DNA from: CBDCXE01 sp965223725 [NCBI: Nitrospinota bacterium]
GTDB taxonomy: Bacteria; Nitrospinota_A; UBA7883
Assembly: GCA_965223725.1 (NCBI GenBank)
Contig: CBDCXE010000006.1
Location: 558,001 to 622,000, forward strand
Length of the DNA stretch: 64,000 bases
Direction: 5' to 3'
In this document: positions 60,379 through 64,000 of the stretch, piece by piece
Numbering within the stretch: position 1 is the stretch's first letter
Layout of the letters: the number at the start of each line of letters is the position of its first letter
Program-made: the position numbers and the translations under genes
Notes under the pieces: generated by a model
What the model saw: the letters and a program-made list of their open reading frames with translations, nothing else
Told to the model about the DNA's origin: nothing
Databases searched by the model: none

Positions 60379-61020
60379 TCAATACCGCAATAACCACCCA
60401 TTTGGAGAATAAGTTACATTGTATCCATAAAAATCACAATAAGACGCATCGATCTTATAGCGTTTGTAATTTGCTTTTAGGAATGCTTCTACCGCCCGGT
60501 TAGGGCCATTATTAAACATTTCAAACTGTTTAAGAGGCATGTCATTCAAAATGCCATCCTCTATCACAATATATTCGCCCGGGTGAAGGTAATTATCAAA
60601 AAAATTAAGAGCAGCAGTGCATGTTTCAAATAGATGACCACTATCTTCTACCACTAGCCACGGACGGGGAAGCGAAGATAAAAAACTCTCCGGTAACACT
60701 TTTTCCAAATCAAGGACATCCCCTTCAAGAAATGTTATCCGTTCATCTTCAAACGTTGCTATCGGGTTATTGTCGATGGTGACTATGCGAGGTTGATAAC
60801 CCATGTTTGAAGCTGTATCGGCAAACCATAGAGCGCTTCCGCCTTCCTTTGTGCCCAGTTCGATAATAGTCTTTGGTAAGGTTTTCTGGATAAGACGCAT
60901 ATATGAAACGATATCAAAAGGGCATTTGATGAATCGGTAACCTTTATAAGTTGTACGTGCAATACCTTGATGAATACCTATTATAGTATCTGCTGGTAGC
61001 GATGATTTAAAGTCACGCAT
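60379..61020 (-). CDS. CmcI-type class I methyltransferase
   Basis: 213 residues: YKGYRFIKCPFDIVSYMRLI, TIIELGTKEGGSALWFADTA (SAM loop), PRIVTIDNNPI, ITFLEGDVLD, WLVVEDSGHLFETCTAALNF and YIVIEDGILNDMP. This is the cephalosporin hydroxylase (CmcI) family pattern, whose members in polysaccharide clusters are O-methyltransferases. The substrate is unknown. It is 97 bases upstream of the radical SAM gene. Confidence 0.87.
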   Translation of the reverse strand: MRDFKSSLPADTIIGIHQGIARTTYKGYRFIKCPFDIVSYMRLIQKTLPKTIIELGTKEGGSALWFADTASNMGYQPRIVTIDNNPIATFEDERITFLEGDVLDLEKVLPESFLSSLPRPWLVVEDSGHLFETCTAALNFFDNYLHPGEYIVIEDGILNDMPLKQFEMFNNGPNRAVEAFLKANYKRYKIDASYCDFYGYNVTYSPNGWLLRY

Positions 61021-61198
61021 CGAAGTTACAATTACTTTTCATTTTTATGATGCAATTTATAGCATTCGTTTGTTTTGTTAACTTTTTTACGCTTTCCAAA
61101 CAGTACTTGCTATCAATCGATTAGCGCTGGTTTATGATTTGTCTGGGTTGTGTTCAAAGAGTTGCAAATAATAGTTATATTTTTGTTATCTATTGATT

Positions 61199-62047
61199 CT
61201 AGTCTGGCGATTTCTTTTTTAACGCAAAAAAGCCTTGTTCTAGTACGTCAGGATGATCGACGTAATAGATAAGATCGAGAAACCCACCCCACATCCTTCT
61301 AGCGTAAGCATCGGTCATGAAAGAATAACCGTAATCAAGATGATTGTAATTGCCTTTGCCGGAGCCTGGCATAAAGACCATTTCTCCCATTTCCATAAAT
61401 TCAACAAACCGGCCAAAAGATTCTAAAAAAGGTCGATGTGCTTCACGACGGGACGGTGGCAGTTGATCAACAGGAGTTTCCATTATCGTCTGGTAATGGC
61501 CCATGCCAAACGATGTAATGAATATCACACCATTAGGTTTTAGGGTGCGTGACATTTCATGCAACCAGTCCAGCCCATGCGCCTGACTTAAATGTGAAAA
61601 GACTGAATAGGCAGTAATGTAATCAAACGATTCATCCTGAAAAGGAAGTTTTGGCGGTTTCGCCGCAATCGGGTGAAAAGTCCCTTGAGGGAAATCTTTT
61701 TTTACAGTTTTGACAAAATCTGGAACCACGTCAACTCCATGAATATGAGCGGCTGGAACATTGCGCAAAAATGTCCTTCCAATACGAGCTGTAGTACCGC
61801 AACCAAAATCGAGAATCTTTGAGTTTTTATCGAGCGTCAAACCTTTACGCCATATTGCGCGTGTAGCTTCGTTATAAAAGCATGTTGCCTCAGATATAGA
61901 ATCTTTGGCGGTTGCGCTTCCAAGCATGGCATTATGGGAATACTTGCCGAAGGCCCCCCCATCGACACTATTGTCTGCAAGCGATTCAATCCATGCGTCC
62001 CTGAATTCTTCAACAGGCTTTTTTTCATATTTTTCAAACAGTTCCAC
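61199..62047 (-). CDS. Class I SAM methyltransferase
   Basis: 282 residues from GTG 62047. After a helical N-terminus: SKILDFGCGTTARIGRTFLR, HGVDVVPDFVKTVKKDFPQG, LPFQDESFDYITAYSVFSHL, LHEMSRTLKPNGVIFITSFG. The late sequence FMTDAYARRMWGGFLDLIYY is found in several glycan-linked methyltransferases. It is probably a sugar or lipid O-methyltransferase. Gaps of about 180-230 bases on either side suggest its own promoter. Confidence 0.87.
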   Translation of the reverse strand: MELFEKYEKKPVEEFRDAWIESLADNSVDGGAFGKYSHNAMLGSATAKDSISEATCFYNEATRAIWRKGLTLDKNSKILDFGCGTTARIGRTFLRNVPAAHIHGVDVVPDFVKTVKKDFPQGTFHPIAAKPPKLPFQDESFDYITAYSVFSHLSQAHGLDWLHEMSRTLKPNGVIFITSFGMGHYQTIMETPVDQLPPSRREAHRPFLESFGRFVEFMEMGEMVFMPGSGKGNYNHLDYGYSFMTDAYARRMWGGFLDLIYYVDHPDVLEQGFFALKKKSPD

Positions 62048-62280
62048 GTTATCAAGGCCTCCGTTAGTCGCAAATGTAATAATGATTAGCCTCGCAATAT
62101 AGCATACTTGTTAAACAGAGCAAATATTTTTAGCTATAGCAACGCTCGATTGCAGACATAATCACTTTTTGGTGTTGCCACAATTTACGCACTAAATACA
62201 ATTTGTCATTGATTTTGTCTGCGAGAAATTTTTCGGTAAACCACTTTACCTTGTTATAAGAACTTTTATACATAAACTTC

Positions 62281-63270
62281 CTATTTGGGAGAGGGTAATG
62301 TATACCCAGCGCTTTTTAGATCTAACCCGGTTAACGTAGAAAGAGATAAGTTATCTTCAGCATAATATTCGTTAATGAATTTCATAGACTCTGGTGAAAA
62401 GTATCGCGGGGGTGTGTCAATATATGAGATAAGCTCCATCACTCTTCCATGAACCCCTTCTTCAAAAGTACCCCATGGCCGATAGTCGTATGAAGGGTCC
62501 ACTCTTTTTCGCAATCTACCCATTTTTTTTAAGATACGCTGATACCCACTGCCAAACCTTCCAAAAGATACATTATGCCTGGGTTCTTCACTGAGAAAGT
62601 CTGCGCATTTTTTTGTATCAATGCCAGCAAACTCAGATAACGTTTTTGCAAACAGGTCCAGATTGCCCTTCAACCATTCAAGGGGGATAACCAAAACATT
62701 TTCTTTTCCAAAAGTGTCCTGGTAACAACTTACCAATGGACTGTAAAGATATTGCCGCAGATGAAAGTCATTCTGTTGGCCATGATAGTAGTTGAAGGAC
62801 CTCATCCAGTTTATCCAGTCATCGCTTGAACCTGTAAACAAGTCTCTCGTAGCAAGCCATCGATAGCCAGAAAATAGAACTGACTTTTGCTCCCTTATGG
62901 TTATGAGAATTCTTACCTTGCCGAAAATACTCTGCAATCGCTGACAGATTAACAAAGGGTCTGCCGCGCCAGCTAAAGATAGCGCTTCTTCAGATAGAAC
63001 TGTAACAGGCTTCTCGTTAAGCCGGGGCTTGATACCATGATCATATAACTTATAGGCATTATTCAAATCAAAAAAGTAAGCTGAATGCTGACATATAGAT
63101 TCAAGCAAAGAAGCAGTTGATTTGCTCATATCATACCCAACGGCTTCATCCCAATAAGGTTTCCCAAGGTACCGAATATCTGGATGTTTTGCGAACAGGT
63201 TAAATTGTAAGGTGGTAGTGCCGGTTTTCGGCGGGCCGATATGGATAATAAAAGAAGACTCGTTCGCCAT
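62281..63270 (-). CDS. Sulfotransferase-family protein
   Basis: 329 residues. P-loop FIIHIGPPKTGTTTLQFNLF (PAPS 5'-phosphate), a 3'-phosphate/helix region around RILITIREQKSVLFSGYRWL, and LVIPLEWLKGNLDLFAKTLS with EEPRHNVSFGRFG near the C-terminus. It is similar to sulfotransferases of glycan clusters. It overlaps the next upstream gene by 1 base (TGATG). Confidence 0.85.
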   Translation of the reverse strand: MANESSFIIHIGPPKTGTTTLQFNLFAKHPDIRYLGKPYWDEAVGYDMSKSTASLLESICQHSAYFFDLNNAYKLYDHGIKPRLNEKPVTVLSEEALSLAGAADPLLICQRLQSIFGKVRILITIREQKSVLFSGYRWLATRDLFTGSSDDWINWMRSFNYYHGQQNDFHLRQYLYSPLVSCYQDTFGKENVLVIPLEWLKGNLDLFAKTLSEFAGIDTKKCADFLSEEPRHNVSFGRFGSGYQRILKKMGRLRKRVDPSYDYRPWGTFEEGVHGRVMELISYIDTPPRYFSPESMKFINEYYAEDNLSLSTLTGLDLKSAGYTLPSPK

Positions 63271-64000
63271 CAGGTCAACAGTTTCTTTTTCAGGTCATTA
63301 AACCTGCCCACTGCCTGGTGATAGACATCCATTTCTTCTGCCAGCAGTGATTCCAGCTTTTGGCGTTCAGCGGTTGTAATTTTATCCCTGTCAGTTTTTC
63401 CATCCGGGTTTACATTTATAAAACGTACAGGCTCAACTTTTCCTGACTTGTTAACAGTCAATCTGCCACTGGCATATCGATAGGCGATCCTTTGAAAGTA
63501 ATTCATATTGATCATGTTTTCGACTTCGCTTCTGTCATAGGCTTCTGGCAATCGAAGCTTTGTATTCAGAAACACTTCCAGCATTTCTATTGTAACGCCC
63601 AATTCTTCAGATAACCCGATGAAATCGTATTCATTGATGGGTTTTCCCTCCAGATAAATGGCCATAGCTCTTGTCATACTAGGGAACGAAGCGAAAGTGA
63701 CCACATCAAAACCATTTTGTTTCATAAACTGGTACGATGGCTTGGTTTCATCTTTTATCCGTAAGATATGCCGATAATTTGAGATCATACGATCAACCGG
63801 ATGCCTGACACAGGTAATGTAGGAAGCGTCATCAAATATACCTTCATACTTTTTGTAGTGAAAATGCCCATGGATCATTTTAAACCGCCTAAGGAAATCT
63901 TTATGCAAAATTACCTGCGCCCTGTCCTCATCCCTGGGGATATGTTGGTAATAATCAAAATATACGTGGCGGCTGAACGAGTGGTCGAAATAGTTGGCTA
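63270..64000 (-). CDS. Sulfotransferase-family protein, 5' end outside window
   Basis: The frame is open to the window edge, so at least 243 residues with the N-terminal P-loop missing. Visible: HSFSRHVYFDYYQHIPRDED close to the edge, KMIHGHFHYKKYEGIFDDAS, and the 3'-phosphate motif YITCVRHPVDRMISNYRHIL. These match the sulfotransferase at 48982-49656, which also gives a V(L)YDY stretch in the same place. It ends with a basic coiled region (NDLKKKLLT). Confidence 0.82.
   Translation of the reverse strand, partial: ANYFDHSFSRHVYFDYYQHIPRDEDRAQVILHKDFLRRFKMIHGHFHYKKYEGIFDDASYITCVRHPVDRMISNYRHILRIKDETKPSYQFMKQNGFDVVTFASFPSMTRAMAIYLEGKPINEYDFIGLSEELGVTIEMLEVFLNTKLRLPEAYDRSEVENMINMNYFQRIAYRYASGRLTVNKSGKVEPVRFINVNPDGKTDRDKITTAERQKLESLLAEEMDVYHQAVGRFNDLKKKLLT

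Overview
The window looks like a chromosomal segment of a Gram-negative bacterium. It has lipid A synthesis (lpxK), lipoprotein signal peptides, an O-antigen-type ABC exporter and periplasmic thioredoxin-like proteins. The left two thirds are moderately GC-rich and carry dense housekeeping genes with many 1-16 base overlaps. From about 43.5 kb the DNA is visibly AT-rich and carries surface-glycan genes. Gene content would fit a deep-branching proteobacterial-type lineage (for example Desulfobacterota or Nitrospinota), but no rRNA is present and I do not assign a taxon.

Layout. 1-5.6 kb: end of a ROK kinase, a MacB-type permease, a stand-alone GlmU-like nucleotidyltransferase, an FGE-fold lipoprotein and purL. 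5.6-6.2 kb: first copy of a dispersed repeat of about 0.3 kb. 6.2-10.7 kb: a small ORF and a secreted repeat protein with an S74 chaperone tail, a zapB-like/zapA pair, an SDR, a small membrane protein and a nitrilase-family hydrolase. 10.7-17.5 kb: a six-gene cobalamin operon on the minus strand behind a cobalamin riboswitch. It contains a fusion of a CobC/CobD-type aminotransferase to cobyric acid synthase. 17.6-22.6 kb: tRNA-Val(GAC), infC (probable AUU start), rpmI, rplT, an intrinsic terminator, pheS and pheT. 22.6-29.6 kb: phosphohexomutase, PBP2 (mrdA), rodA and a B12-type radical SAM/DUF2344 protein. 29.6-30.7 kb: a GIY-YIG protein and the second repeat copy, in inverted orientation. 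30.7-43.5 kb: folD, a lipase-like hydrolase, a TlpA-like thioredoxin, a glycosyltransferase, trxB, a TVP38 membrane protein, an MBL hydrolase, a metzincin-like lipoprotein, lpxK, a LapA-like protein, ftsH, surE and aroA.

43.6-64 kb is a surface-polysaccharide region. The plus-strand block holds a methyltransferase with a heptad-repeat tail, two glycosyltransferases, an ABC exporter (Wzm/Wzt type), a sulfotransferase, and an MBOAT/AlgX-like O-acetylation pair. A minus-strand block carries DprE1-like and DprE2-like oxidoreductases, a Dpm1-like GT2 and a methyltransferase. It is divergent from a large polytopic protein that may be a GT-C glycosyltransferase. The last block, also minus strand, has a radical SAM protein, a CmcI-type and a class I methyltransferase, and two sulfotransferases, the last cut by the window edge.

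Taken together, the right third reads as a pathway making, capping, exporting and decorating (sulfate, acetyl, methyl, possibly pentofuranose from a lipid-linked donor) a cell-surface glycan. The most interesting hypotheses are a WbdD-like chain-length ruler built on a different methyltransferase, a mycobacterial-style lipid-phospho-arabinose module in a Gram-negative, the aminotransferase-CobQ fusion, and the inverted pair of dispersed repeats.
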